Assembly: GCF_001244995.1 (NCBI RefSeq)
Contig: NZ_LN869529.1
Location: 2,217,025-2,281,024, forward strand
Length of the DNA: 64,000 nucleotides
Direction of reading: 5' to 3'
From: Intestinimonas massiliensis (ex Afouda et al. 2020)
Lineage (GTDB): Bacteria; Bacillota; Clostridia; Oscillospirales; Oscillospiraceae
The notes beneath the pieces are model-generated. The model made no database searches. It was not told the origin of the DNA and saw nothing but the letters and a program-made list of their open reading frames with translations. Below, in pieces: positions 1 through 8,439 of the stretch. The translations under genes were made by a program, and so were the position numbers. Each line of letters opens with the position of its first letter. Positions within the stretch are counted from its first letter, which is position 1.

Positions 1-1030
1 GGGCCTCCAGCGCCACGAAGTAGGCGTCATAGCCCATGGCGGAGACGGCGGCGATCATGTCGTTGCCGTTGTTGTTGGACAGGCGGGTGGCATCGGCGTT
101 GATCCACTCCTTGATGCCGGCGTCAAACTCGGCGTTGCCTCCCTCCTGATAGAAGGTGGTCACATAGATCTCCACATCCTTGCCCTGGGCGGCGCCGGTG
201 ATGACGTTGGAATCCCAGGTGTCGCCGGCCATGATGGGCATGCCCAGACCCTGGGCGGCGGCGTTGTCCACGATCAGAGCGGCCGCCTCGGTGGAGACGG
301 GGGAGAAGAACACGTCGGCGCCGGCATTCTTGGCGGCGATGACGTAGGAGGTGAAGTCAGAGGTGCCCTCCGGGAACTCGGCGGACACGACTGTACCGCC
401 CAGCGCCTCGAAGGCCTCCTTGAAGTAGTAGCACAGGCCGCCGGAGTAGTCGTCGCCCTGCTTGCTCAGGGTGTAAGCGGTCTTGGCCTGGAAGTTGTCC
501 GCGGCGAAGTTGGCCAGAACGGTGCCCTGGAAGGGGTCCAGGAAGCAGATGCGGAAGTAATGGGTGTTGCCCTCGGTGACCTGGGGGTTGGTACAAGTGA
601 CACCGATGACAGGGATGCCGGCGTTCTTGAAGGTATCGGAGCCGGCAATGGACACGCCGGAGCCGTAGGAGCCCAGCACGATGGAGCAGCCCTTGCTCAC
701 CAGCTCGGAGGCGGCGGTGGCGGCCTTGTCGTTGGAGGACTGGTTGTCTACGATGGCCAGCTCCACCTGATAGGTCTCGCCGCCGATTTCCACGGTGGGC
801 TGTACGTCGTGGGCGTACTGCATGCCCAGGACCTCCTGCTTGCCGCCGGCGCCGTTGTCGCCGGAGGCGGGCTCAAAGATGCCGATGGTGACCACCTTGT
901 CGCCGGAGGAGGGGGCGTCGCCGCTGGCAGAGGGGCTGGGACTGCTGCTGCCGCTGCCGCTGCCGCCGCAGCCGGCCAGAAGGGTCAGGGCCATAGCGCC
1001 GGTCAGCGCGAGTGCAAGAAGCTTTTTCAT
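1..1030 (-). CDS. Branched-chain amino-acid ABC transporter substrate-binding lipoprotein, 3' part outside window
   Basis: Type I periplasmic-binding lipoprotein of the LivJ/Peripla_BP_6 family, which captures branched-chain amino acids or similar small ligands for an ABC importer. The N-terminus has a lysine-rich stretch, a hydrophobic core and a lipobox ending LLAGC, followed by a Gly/Ser/Pro linker, so it should be lipid-anchored outside the membrane. After the linker comes the family's opening strand (VVTIGIFEPASGDNGAGG). About 343 codons are visible and the gene runs off the left edge, where permease and ATPase genes would be expected. The ATG at 1030 is preceded by AAGGAGG. Ligand specificity cannot be read from this fragment. 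Confidence 0.9.
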   Translation of the reverse strand, partial: MKKLLALALTGAMALTLLAGCGGSGSGSSSPSPSASGDAPSSGDKVVTIGIFEPASGDNGAGGKQEVLGMQYAHDVQPTVEIGGETYQVELAIVDNQSSNDKAATAASELVSKGCSIVLGSYGSGVSIAGSDTFKNAGIPVIGVTCTNPQVTEGNTHYFRICFLDPFQGTVLANFAADNFQAKTAYTLSKQGDDYSGGLCYYFKEAFEALGGTVVSAEFPEGTSDFTSYVIAAKNAGADVFFSPVSTEAAALIVDNAAAQGLGMPIMAGDTWDSNVITGAAQGKDVEIYVTTFYQEGGNAEFDAGIKEWINADATRLSNNNGNDMIAAVSAMGYDAYFVALEA

Positions 1031-1110
1031 GAATATGTATCCTCCTTAATCCTGAATCACGGGCCCATTCTGTCCGCGCGTTACGGACATATGTCCGCGC
1101 CCGTTGCTTT

Positions 1111-1139
1111 ATTATAGCAACGCATTACAGAAAATGCAA
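1111..1139 (-). promoter_or_regulatory. Promoter of the amino-acid binding protein gene, with palindromic leader
   Basis: On the minus strand a TTGCAT -35 box and a TATAAT -10 box are separated by 17 bp. Transcription would start near 1104. Just inside the leader are the palindrome CGGACATATGTCCG (1084-1097) and repeated TGTCCGCGC words (1071-1079, 1092-1100), a possible operator. Confidence 0.65.
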
Positions 1140-1214
1140 GCAGAACTGGCTGTGGAACTCATTTTCTGCTATTTTGGATAAAAATTGAGCGGCGGACAAG
1201 CCCAGTCTCCATGG

Positions 1215-1253
1215 AAAACGCGCCGCGGACCTTGCAGCTCCGCGGCGCGTTTT
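1215..1253 (-). terminator. Terminator after the RCC1/SLH gene
   Basis: GC-rich hairpin with arms ACGCGCCGCGGA and TCCGCGGCGCGT. Read on the minus strand it is followed by TTTTCC, just downstream of the stop codon of the RCC1-repeat gene. Confidence 0.7.
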
Positions 1254-1262
1254 GTTCATTTC

Positions 1263-2915
1263 CTATTTTATCCATCCGTACTGCTCCACCAACCGGGCCA
1301 GGATAACCAGGCTCTGCTCCCGGGTCAGGCGGTCCAAGGGGGCGAAGCCCCCGGCGGCATTGCCCTCCATGATATGGTTCTCATGGGCATAGTGCACATA
1401 GGGCACCGCCCACTCCGCGATCTGTCCGGCGTCGCGGTAGAAAGCCAGGCTCTGCATCCCGGCGGGGATCGAGATGCCCTCCATCCGGCCCACGAAGCAG
1501 CACAGCATCTTGGCCGCCTCCTGGCGGGTGACGCGGCGGTCCGGGGAGAGGGTGGTGCCTGACGTACCTCCCAGCAGCTCCAGGCCATAGGCTTTACGCA
1601 GGTCGGTCTCCAGCAGGTGGCCCTGAAGGTCGTTGAATTTGTTTGCCGCGCTAGGCGTCGGGGCCGTCCCCCGCACCTGCTCGTAGACGCTGACCAGCAG
1701 GTGGGCCAGTTCGCCCCGGGTAATGCCGGCCTGATAGTCGCCCCACAGCATGGGGGGCACCAGCCCGGTGGGATAGAGCTCCTCGGCATAGGGCCGGGCC
1801 CAATCGCTGATGCCGTCGGTCCAGGACACAGGGTAGGCGCCGCCGCTGCCGGTGCCGGTCAGGACCCGCACCGGGCTGTCGGCGTTCTCGTTCCTGCTGT
1901 TGCCGAGCTGGTAGCGCTGGTTCCGGCCCCAGGCGTAGAGCACGCCTCCGTTGGTGACGGCCAGATCGTGGTAGGCCCCGGCGGCGATCTGGGCCATGCC
2001 GCTGCCCGGCATGCTGATGGTGTAGGGCCGGCTCTGGGTGTTTTGCCGGCGGGAGCTCCCGAGCTGGCCATACTCCCCGCAGCCCCAGGTATAGACCGTG
2101 CCCCCCTGGGTCAGGGCCATGGAGCTGTCTGTTCCGGCGGCCACCTGGACCACCTTGGTCAGCTCCGCCACCTCCGACGGGGTCCGGCGGTCTCCCTCGG
2201 CATGGCCTAGCTGCCCGCAGTCATTGGAGCCCCATGCGTACACCCGCCCGTCAAAGGTGACGGCCAGAGAGTGGGCCGCCCCGGCCGCCACATCCACCAC
2301 ATCCACTAAGCCGGGCACCTTCACCGGGGCGGCGCGATCCACCGCCGTTCCGTCCCCCAACTGCCCCCGGTCGTTTTTGCCCCAGGCCCAGACCTCACCG
2401 CTGACGGTGAGGGCCAGGTGGTGCCCTCCGCCGGTAGCGATGGCCGCCACCCGGCTCAGTCCGCTCACCCGAGAGATGGCGCCGCCGTAGGTCCACTGCC
2501 ACACAGTCCCGTCGGTCTTGAGGGCCAGGACCACCTCTCCGCCGGCGGCGATGGCCGCCACCTGATCAATGGCCGCCTGGACAGGGACGGCGTGGACGCC
2601 GTGGCCCCAGGTGTAGACCGCGCCGTCATACCGCAGGGCGGCGGAAAAATCCTCTCCCGCCGCCACCGATACGGCGGAGACTCCCTCTACCGCCGTGGGC
2701 TTTCTGATCTCGGCCACATCGCCGCCCAGCCCGAGCTGCCCGGCGGAATTGTCTCCCCAGACCAGTACGGTGCCGTCCTCCTGCACTGCCAGGGAATGGG
2801 CCTGGCCCCCGGCGGCCAAGGTGTTGGCCCGGTCGGTCCCGGTGGCCCGGGCCGGCAGCAGGGTGAGCAGCAGCAACAGCGCCAGGACCAGAGGCAGTCT
2901 CCGTTTGCCTTTCAT
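1263..2915 (-). CDS. Exported RCC1-repeat protein with C-terminal S-layer homology domains
   Basis: A 550-residue secreted protein. Residues 1-25 are a signal peptide (MKGKRRLPLVLALLLLL). The middle has about seven RCC1/BLIP-II-type repeats recognised by VxxWGxNxxGQLG (VLVWGDNSAGQLG, VWAWGKNDRGQLG, VYAWGSNDCGQLG, VYTWGCGEYGQLG, LYAWGRNQRYQLG), predicting a beta-propeller. The last ~180 residues hold two to three SLH repeats (GDYQAGITRGELAHLL; LSPDRRVTRQEAAKML), which in Firmicutes bind pyruvylated wall polymers. It is therefore probably a wall-anchored propeller; its ligand is unknown. The start at 2915 is chosen for the signal peptide and the upstream AAAGAGGAATGGG. The open frame continues upstream but there only shadows the permease gene. 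Confidence 0.85.
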   Translation of the reverse strand: MKGKRRLPLVLALLLLLTLLPARATGTDRANTLAAGGQAHSLAVQEDGTVLVWGDNSAGQLGLGGDVAEIRKPTAVEGVSAVSVAAGEDFSAALRYDGAVYTWGHGVHAVPVQAAIDQVAAIAAGGEVVLALKTDGTVWQWTYGGAISRVSGLSRVAAIATGGGHHLALTVSGEVWAWGKNDRGQLGDGTAVDRAAPVKVPGLVDVVDVAAGAAHSLAVTFDGRVYAWGSNDCGQLGHAEGDRRTPSEVAELTKVVQVAAGTDSSMALTQGGTVYTWGCGEYGQLGSSRRQNTQSRPYTISMPGSGMAQIAAGAYHDLAVTNGGVLYAWGRNQRYQLGNSRNENADSPVRVLTGTGSGGAYPVSWTDGISDWARPYAEELYPTGLVPPMLWGDYQAGITRGELAHLLVSVYEQVRGTAPTPSAANKFNDLQGHLLETDLRKAYGLELLGGTSGTTLSPDRRVTRQEAAKMLCCFVGRMEGISIPAGMQSLAFYRDAGQIAEWAVPYVHYAHENHIMEGNAAGGFAPLDRLTREQSLVILARLVEQYGWIK

Positions 2916-3155
2916 ATCCCATTCCTCTTTTCTTTGTAAGCTGGGCAAATACGCCCCTTCTTTTGCAAGTATACCATGGGCTCGCCCCGGGCTCAACGCC
3001 TTTTCCGTCGAGCCCGTCAAACTAAACAAAAAACCAGGTCCAGATTCTGCACCCATGCAAAAAATTTTTCTTGCTTTCTCTGGGTGGGAGGGCGTATAGT
3101 AGGTGTAACATAAAAAACATTTAGGTCTAAAAAAAAGTTGTAAGGTGATGATTGT

Positions 3156-4556
3156 ATGCCAACGCACCCCAATTCCGCCGCCCTGTTCCAGTACAGAGGC
3201 GTCCCAGCTCCCGGCCAGCTCATCCCCCTGGGGCTCCAGCATGTGGTGGCCTCCATCGTGGGGATCGTCACCCCCGCCATTCTGATCTCCAACACCTGCG
3301 GCCTCAGCCCCGCTGACCAGACGCTGCTCATTCAGGTCTCCCTGGTCATCACCGCACTGGCCACGCTGCTGCAGCTCTTCCCCCTGTTTCGGCGCATTGG
3401 GGCGGGACTGCCTGTCATTATGGGCATCAGCTTCGCCTATGTCCCCACCCTCCAGTCCATCGGGATGCAGTTCGATCTGCCCACCATCCTGGGAGCCGAG
3501 CTGGTGGGCGGCATGGTGGCCATTGTGTTCGGCGTTTTTGTCAAGCAGATCCGCCCCTTCTTTCCGCCGCTGGTGACCGGAACCGTCATCTTTACCATCG
3601 GTCTCTCCCTGTATTCCACGGCCATCCGGTATATGGCCAGCGGCTCCAATCCAGCGGACCCGGCCCAGTTCGGCAGCGTCCAGAACTGGGTGGTGGCCTT
3701 CATCACCTTCGCCGTGGTGGTGTTCTTCAACAACTTTACCAAGGGCACCCTGAAGCTGGGCGCCATCCTCATCGGCATGGTGGTCGGTTACCTGGTGGCT
3801 TGGCTCATGGGCATGGTCTCCTTTGATTCCGTGGCCAGCGCCGGCTGGTTCCAGGTGGCCGCTCCCCTTCACTTCGGCCTCTCCTTCGAGCCCTCGGCCT
3901 GCGTCTCTCTGGCCATCGTCTACGTGGTCAACGCCGTGCAGACCATGGGCGACCTGAGCTCCACCACCCTGGGCGGCATGGACCGCCTGCCCACCGACCG
4001 GGAGCTGTCCGGCGGCATCATCGGCCAGGGGGTTATCAGCATTCTGGGCGCCTTCGTGGGGGGCCTGCCCACCGCCACTTACAGCCAGAACGTGGGCATC
4101 GTCACCGTCAACCGGGTGATTAACCGCCTGGTCTTTGCCCTGGCCGCCGCCGTGCTGCTGGTGGCCGGTCTGGTGCCCAAGTTCTCCTCCGTCCTCACCA
4201 CCATCCCCCAGAGCGTCATCGGCGGAGCCACCGTGTCGGTGTTTGCCATGATCACCATGACCGGCATCCGCATGATCACCTCCCAGAAGTTCACCATGCG
4301 CTCCTCCACCGTGGTGGGGCTTTCCGTGGCCCTGGGTATGGGGGTCACGCAGGTGAGCGGCTCTCTGGCTGGCCCCGGCTTTCCCGGCTGGGTCACCACC
4401 GTGTTTGGCTCGTCCTCGGTGGTGCTGGCCACCATGATGGCCATCTTTCTCAACCTGATCCTCCCCAAGGACCCCCCGGAGGAGGAGGCCCAGGCCCATC
4501 GGGTGGAGGCCGTCATCGAGGAGGCGGCCCAGAAAGCCGAGCGCGAAACGCAGTGA
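3156..4556 (+). CDS. NCS2-family xanthine/uracil permease
   Basis: A 466-residue polytopic membrane protein of the nucleobase:cation symporter-2 family, importing a purine or pyrimidine base with a cation. Visible family features are the N-terminal QLIPLGLQHVVA segment, about 12-14 hydrophobic helices and the conserved loop TYSQNVGIVTVNRVINR. In that loop the family's QNxGxxxxT pattern has Asn where Thr is usual. The N-terminus resembles xanthine-type members more than UraA, but the substrate is inferred. The ATG is preceded by AAGGTGA at 7 bp. It stands alone, divergent from the RCC1 gene, and no purine-riboswitch core was recognised in its leader. Confidence 0.85.
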   Translation: MPTHPNSAALFQYRGVPAPGQLIPLGLQHVVASIVGIVTPAILISNTCGLSPADQTLLIQVSLVITALATLLQLFPLFRRIGAGLPVIMGISFAYVPTLQSIGMQFDLPTILGAELVGGMVAIVFGVFVKQIRPFFPPLVTGTVIFTIGLSLYSTAIRYMASGSNPADPAQFGSVQNWVVAFITFAVVVFFNNFTKGTLKLGAILIGMVVGYLVAWLMGMVSFDSVASAGWFQVAAPLHFGLSFEPSACVSLAIVYVVNAVQTMGDLSSTTLGGMDRLPTDRELSGGIIGQGVISILGAFVGGLPTATYSQNVGIVTVNRVINRLVFALAAAVLLVAGLVPKFSSVLTTIPQSVIGGATVSVFAMITMTGIRMITSQKFTMRSSTVVGLSVALGMGVTQVSGSLAGPGFPGWVTTVFGSSSVVLATMMAIFLNLILPKDPPEEEAQAHRVEAVIEEAAQKAERETQ

Positions 4557-4693
4557 TTTCCCTCCCAGATGCTTGTTAACCGATTGTTTCAAGCGGCATG
4601 ACGGACCAATTCTGTAGCTTTCCGCCTGTAGGGTTGCGGCGCCATTTTTGTCATAATAGCTAAATTCATTTGTCTACTCTCACCAAATCATTA

Positions 4694-4722
4694 TTGACTT
4701 TGCACTATTTGTGTGCTACCCT
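4694..4722 (+). promoter_or_regulatory. Candidate promoter of the isomerase/CoA-transferase operon
   Basis: TTGACT at 4694-4699 and a weak TACCCT at 4717-4722, spaced 17 bp. This would give a leader of roughly 70 nt before the ATG at 4800. The -10 box matches poorly. Apart from this, nothing was recognised in 4557-4799. Confidence 0.4.
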
Positions 4723-4799
4723 ATAGCTGCCCCGAGGATCAGCGCTCAGACCGACTCAGCACACCTGAAAACAACTACGTGAGAGGAGTCATCGACAAA

Positions 4800-5594
4800 A
4801 TGGAACTGAAAAAGCTGATTTACACCGTGCAGGACGGCATCGCGATCATCACAATGAATTATCTCAAGAATCTGAACGCCATCGACGAACCGATGGCAGA
4901 CGAGCTTCTGTATGTGGTCGACGCGGCGGAGAAGGACCCCGCAGTCAAGGTGGTCGTGCTGAAGGGCAGTCCAAAGGCCTTCTCGGCGGGCGGGGACATC
5001 GGCTATTTCTATCAACTGATTCAGGCCGGCGGAGAAGTCAATATGGACGGACTCATCAGCAAGGTAGGCGCCGTGGCGGATGGCATGAAGCGCATGAGCA
5101 AAATCGTCATCACTTCCGTCTGCGGCGCGGCGGCCGGCGCGGGGGTGAGCTTGGCTCTGGGCGGCGACTTCATGATTTGCGCGGACAACGCCAAGTTCAT
5201 CTTAGCTTTTGTCAATCTGGGCCTCGTTCCCGATACAGGGGCTACCTATCTTCTCTCCAAAAGCATCGGCACCGCCCGCACCATGGAGCTGGCCGCCACC
5301 GGGCGTCCCATGAGCGCGGAGGAGGCCAAAGCCTTGGGTCTGGCCTACAAGGTGACCACGGTGGAAGAGCTGGACGAGGTCACCTTGACGTTCGCAAAGA
5401 AGCTGGCAGCCGGTCCGCTGATCTCTTATAAAAATATCAAAAAGCAGTTATATGATGCAAACTATGCTGATTACAAGAAGTGGCTGTCTGAGACAGAGGT
5501 TCCGACCCAGCATGAATGCTCGGCCTCCATGGACTTCCAGGAGGGCTGTAAAGCCTTTATGGAGAAGCGCAAAGCTACGTTTGAGGGCAGATAA
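4800..5594 (+). CDS. Crotonase-fold enoyl-CoA hydratase/isomerase family protein (isomerase-like)
   Basis: A 264-residue cytoplasmic acyl-CoA enzyme. The oxyanion-hole segments are present (KAFSAGGDI and CGAAAGAGVSLALGGD). The two glutamates used by classical enoyl-CoA hydratases are not at their usual places: the GGGCE-type site reads GAGVS and the GQPE-type site reads LAFV. The motif AFVNLGLVPDTGATYLL instead resembles PaaG-type isomerases, whose Asp lies in LVPDSG. A double-bond isomerase role is therefore more likely than hydration (inference). The ATG at 4800 follows GAGAGGAG; an in-frame upstream extension exists but lacks a site and family similarity. It heads an operon with a CoA-transferase pair. 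Confidence 0.8.
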   Translation: MELKKLIYTVQDGIAIITMNYLKNLNAIDEPMADELLYVVDAAEKDPAVKVVVLKGSPKAFSAGGDIGYFYQLIQAGGEVNMDGLISKVGAVADGMKRMSKIVITSVCGAAAGAGVSLALGGDFMICADNAKFILAFVNLGLVPDTGATYLLSKSIGTARTMELAATGRPMSAEEAKALGLAYKVTTVEELDEVTLTFAKKLAAGPLISYKNIKKQLYDANYADYKKWLSETEVPTQHECSASMDFQEGCKAFMEKRKATFEGR

Positions 5595-5644
5595 GCCGTC
5601 GCTAGCTGAAGGTGGAAATCTTACTAGGAAAGGTGGCAACCAAC

Positions 5645-6388
5645 TTGAAATCAAAGGTAGTGACCAAAGAAGAGGCCCTTACAAAATTCAGCGATGGCCA
5701 GACTATCATGTTTGGCGACTGGCACGGTGAACTCTCGGCCGAGGAAATCATTACCGGAATGCTGGAAAAGGGCGTGAAGGATATTGACGCGATCGCGGTT
5801 TCCGGCGGCATGCCCGACCAGGGGCTTGGCCGGCTTATCAGCGAGCACCGCGTCAAAAGTCTCATCACCACCCACATCGGCCTCAACCCAGTCGCCCGCG
5901 ACCAGATGTTTGCCGGTGAGCTTGCTGTGGAATTTGTGCCCCAAGGCACCTTTGCCGAACGCATCCGTTGCGGCGGCGCGGGCTTGGGCGGCTGCCTCAC
6001 CCCCACCGGCGTCGGCACCGATGTGGAGAAGGGCAAGCAGAAGCTCACCATCAACGGCAGAGAATACCTTCTGGAGTTGCCCCTGCGGGCGGATATTGCG
6101 CTCATCAAAGCCACCAAGGCGGATACCGCCGGCAACATCTCCTTCCGGCTGACCAGCCGGGCCACCAACAGCTATATGGCGCTGGCCGCCGACACCGTCA
6201 TCGTGGAAGTGGAGGAGTTGGTAGAGATTGGCCAGCTAGGCCCCGACGAGATTGACGTTCCCGCGCCCATCATCGACATGGTGTATGTCAGAACCGGCGA
6301 AAAGAAGCCTTTCTGCCCCATGTGGCAACGCGCCAAGGCAAAAGCAGAAGCGAAGGCAAGGGAAGCGGCGGAAGGAGGGAAACAATAA
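5645..6388 (+). CDS. CoA-transferase family I, alpha subunit
   Basis: About 247 residues, the AtoD/GctA-like subunit of a two-subunit enzyme that moves CoA between short-chain carboxylic acids. It shows the CoA-transferase alpha pattern: SDGQTIMFGDW near the start, VSGGMPDQGLG, a GGAGLGGCLTP glycine-rich segment and a DIALIKATKADTAGNI strand. The start is uncertain. TTG 5645 (MKSKVVTKEEAL) has AAAGGTGG 8 bp upstream and fits the family start, whereas GTG 5612 and GTG 5633 are in frame but poorly served. The stop overlaps the ATG of the beta subunit by one base (TAATG), indicating translational coupling. The substrate acids are not determined. Confidence 0.82.
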   Translation: MKSKVVTKEEALTKFSDGQTIMFGDWHGELSAEEIITGMLEKGVKDIDAIAVSGGMPDQGLGRLISEHRVKSLITTHIGLNPVARDQMFAGELAVEFVPQGTFAERIRCGGAGLGGCLTPTGVGTDVEKGKQKLTINGREYLLELPLRADIALIKATKADTAGNISFRLTSRATNSYMALAADTVIVEVEELVEIGQLGPDEIDVPAPIIDMVYVRTGEKKPFCPMWQRAKAKAEAKAREAAEGGKQ

Positions 6389-7047
6389 TGGCTGGTCTTA
6401 CTGGACGCGCATTGATCGCATCTCGCTGCGCAAAGTTTTTTAAGGACGGTGATTTTGTCAATCTGGGCATCGGCCTGCCCCTGCTATGCGTAAACTACCT
6501 GCCCGAGGGCGTCCGTCTTTGGCTGGAGGCTGAGATTGGCATCGTCGGCTGCGGCGCCTCTCCCAAGTGGGAAGACGCAGACCCCGATCTCATCGACGCT
6601 GGCGGACAGCCCGCGTCGATAATCATGGGCGGCAGCGTGTGCGACCACGCCACCTCCTTCGCCTTCATCCGCGGCGGCCATATTGATGCTACGGTGCTGG
6701 GCACCCTTCAGGTGGACCAGGAGGGTAACATCGCCAACTGGACCGTTCCCGGCAAGCTGGTCCCCGGGATGGGCGGAGCCATGGACCTCTGCGCCGGCGT
6801 CAAAAAGATCGTGGTGGCCACTGACCACTGTGAGAAAAGCGGTCAATCTAAGATTCTGAAAAAGTGCACCCTGCCCCTCACCGGTGCGAAATGCGTCACC
6901 GATATCGTCACCGAGCGGTGCTACTTCGAGGTCACCCCTGACGGCTTGGTCATCCGAGAGCTGGCCCCCGGTTATACGGTCGACGATATCCGTGCTTGTA
7001 CGGAGGCAGACTTCATCGTCCCCGATGAAATTGGCGTAATGGAATAA
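6388..7047 (+). CDS. CoA-transferase family I, beta subunit
   Basis: 219 residues, AtoA/SCOT-B-like and the catalytic partner of the preceding subunit. It has GDFVNLGIGLPLLCVNYLPEG near the N-terminus. The catalytic glutamate of the family falls at E49 in LEAEIG; the usual context is SENG, so the following Asn is Ile here. AAGGAGGG lies 8 bp before the ATG. Together with the upstream isomerase it could activate and rearrange an unsaturated or hydroxy acid, perhaps in fatty-acid or amino-acid fermentation, but no dehydrogenase or dehydratase is present locally to fix the pathway. Confidence 0.82.
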   Translation: MAGLTGRALIASRCAKFFKDGDFVNLGIGLPLLCVNYLPEGVRLWLEAEIGIVGCGASPKWEDADPDLIDAGGQPASIIMGGSVCDHATSFAFIRGGHIDATVLGTLQVDQEGNIANWTVPGKLVPGMGGAMDLCAGVKKIVVATDHCEKSGQSKILKKCTLPLTGAKCVTDIVTERCYFEVTPDGLVIRELAPGYTVDDIRACTEADFIVPDEIGVME

Positions 7048-7124
7048 GTCCGTCCTCCGAAATCAGAACCGTCAGGCTTGCGAGGTTAAAATTCCGTGCG
7101 ATAAACGATCAGGAGAATGTGTCA

Positions 7125-7157
7125 TGCGGCGGCCGCCTATGGGTGGCCGCCGCACCT
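7125..7157 (+). terminator. Hairpin after the CoA-transferase operon
   Basis: Arms TGCGGCGGCCGCC and GGTGGCCGCCGCA with a 4-nt loop, 77 bp after the operon stop. Only a weak T tract follows, so termination efficiency is uncertain. Confidence 0.5.
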
Positions 7158-7216
7158 GCTTTCTACGCCGAAAACCGGTCGAACTCCTTAAGCGCTTCCC
7201 CATCACAAGGGCAAAA

Positions 7217-8242
7217 TTATGTTGTGTAGGTTCCCACCGTCACCCCGGTGTAGTACCACGCCACGATCTCCTGCCAGGTCCTGCCCTGCTTGGCCAGGGC
7301 GTTGGCCCCGTATTGGCTCAGGCCCACCCCGTGGCCGTAGCCGGTGACGTGGAAGGTGATCCCCTCCGGCCCCGCCGACGCGGTAAAGTGGGTGGAGCGC
7401 AGGTCGAACAGGGTCCGCAGGGCCGTGCCCTTCACCGTCACGCCCCCCACGTCCACGGTCTCCACCCCTCCGTTGGAGGTGGGGACTGTATTTTGGAACC
7501 AGCCCGCCGCCTCTCCGGACAGGTCGGCCTGGGGGTACTGGGCCAGGAAGGCCGTTTTGAACTCCTCCAGGGGCACCGTCACCTGGCTGCGGTAGCCGGG
7601 AACCTCCTCCCCCTCGGGGGAGGCCACCCCGGTGAGGTAGGGCACGCTGCCCCCCCAGACCTCCACCGCATCCAGGGTGCTCCCCGCCGCCGAAGAGAAG
7701 AATACCGCGTCGATGGGCCGTCCGCCGTACAGGATGGCCTGTCCATCGGTGGCGGCCACGGCGTCGGCAATCTTCTGGGTGTAGAGGGGGGCGGCGTCCC
7801 CCCAGTTGGCCGCCGCCTGGGCCGGGTCGATGTACGCCTGGCAGCAGGTGATGTCAGTGCATACGTCGGCGTCGGTGTGGCCGGCCACCGGGCCGTTGAG
7901 CATCTTGTAGAGGGTGTACGTCCGGGCGGTGGCCGCCTGGGCCTTCAGGGCCTCCGGCTCGAAGGAGGCGGGCATCTCCGCCGCCACCACCCGCCACAGA
8001 TAGTCGGCCATGGACAGGGCGGTCACCGTGCCGTCGGCCTGTTTCACCCGCACCACCGTCTCTCCGTCGCTCTTTCCCGCCCATTCCTCCGCCGGGCGAA
8101 CCGACGCCCGGTCAATGGGGAGGGTGGCGGTGGGCAGGCTCTCGCTCTCCTCCGGCGCGGGGGTGGGTCCGCCCAGGAACACCATGGGCCAAAGGAAGAG
8201 CAGCAGCAGCAGCGCCAGAGCCGTGACTACCACTGGTTTCAT
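7217..8242 (-). CDS. SpoIID/LytB-domain protein
   Basis: 341 residues with an N-terminal membrane anchor or signal (MKPVVVTALALLLLLFLWPM), a Pro/Glu-rich linker, then a SpoIID domain. Recognisable parts are the YLWRVVAAEMPASFEPEALKAQAATARTYT-type entry (split here: YLWRVVAAEMPAS, then AQAATARTYTL) and the C-terminal signature GHGVGLSQYGANALA. SpoIID proteins are lytic transglycosylases that trim peptidoglycan during engulfment; related LytB proteins modulate amidases. Which role applies cannot be told: no sporulation genes are adjacent. The start at 8242 follows CGGAGGAACG; an upstream in-frame extension is ignored. Confidence 0.85.
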   Translation of the reverse strand: MKPVVVTALALLLLLFLWPMVFLGGPTPAPEESESLPTATLPIDRASVRPAEEWAGKSDGETVVRVKQADGTVTALSMADYLWRVVAAEMPASFEPEALKAQAATARTYTLYKMLNGPVAGHTDADVCTDITCCQAYIDPAQAAANWGDAAPLYTQKIADAVAATDGQAILYGGRPIDAVFFSSAAGSTLDAVEVWGGSVPYLTGVASPEGEEVPGYRSQVTVPLEEFKTAFLAQYPQADLSGEAAGWFQNTVPTSNGGVETVDVGGVTVKGTALRTLFDLRSTHFTASAGPEGITFHVTGYGHGVGLSQYGANALAKQGRTWQEIVAWYYTGVTVGTYTT

Positions 8243-8375
8243 GTTCGTTCCTCCGTTTCCTTTCCCCCGCATTTTGCAGGAGACATCTTTGGATGTTTCA
8301 TGCTCCATCCATCCTCGTTTTCCTGTTAGTTTCTACAAAAATCCTGTAACAGTATGATTTTCTTGGGATTCAGCA

Positions 8376-8404
8376 TTGACGTGCCCCCGGTTCCGTCGTA
8401 CAAT
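8376..8404 (+). promoter_or_regulatory. Promoter of citrate synthase gene
   Basis: TTGACG and TACAAT separated by exactly 17 bp, ending 35 bp before the ATG at 8440. This is a good sigma-A-type match. Confidence 0.75.
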
Positions 8405-8439
8405 AGGAAAAATTAATTTGGGGCGAGGAGGCTTTCATC

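Noticed and set aside
2940..3155. Purine riboswitch before the permease gene
   Set aside because: No recognisable purine-aptamer core (the conserved loop and junction words) could be found in the leader.
2916..4592. In-frame upstream extension of the RCC1/SLH gene on the minus strand
   Set aside because: The extension is antisense to the permease gene and carries no sensible protein. The signal peptide at 2915 marks the start.
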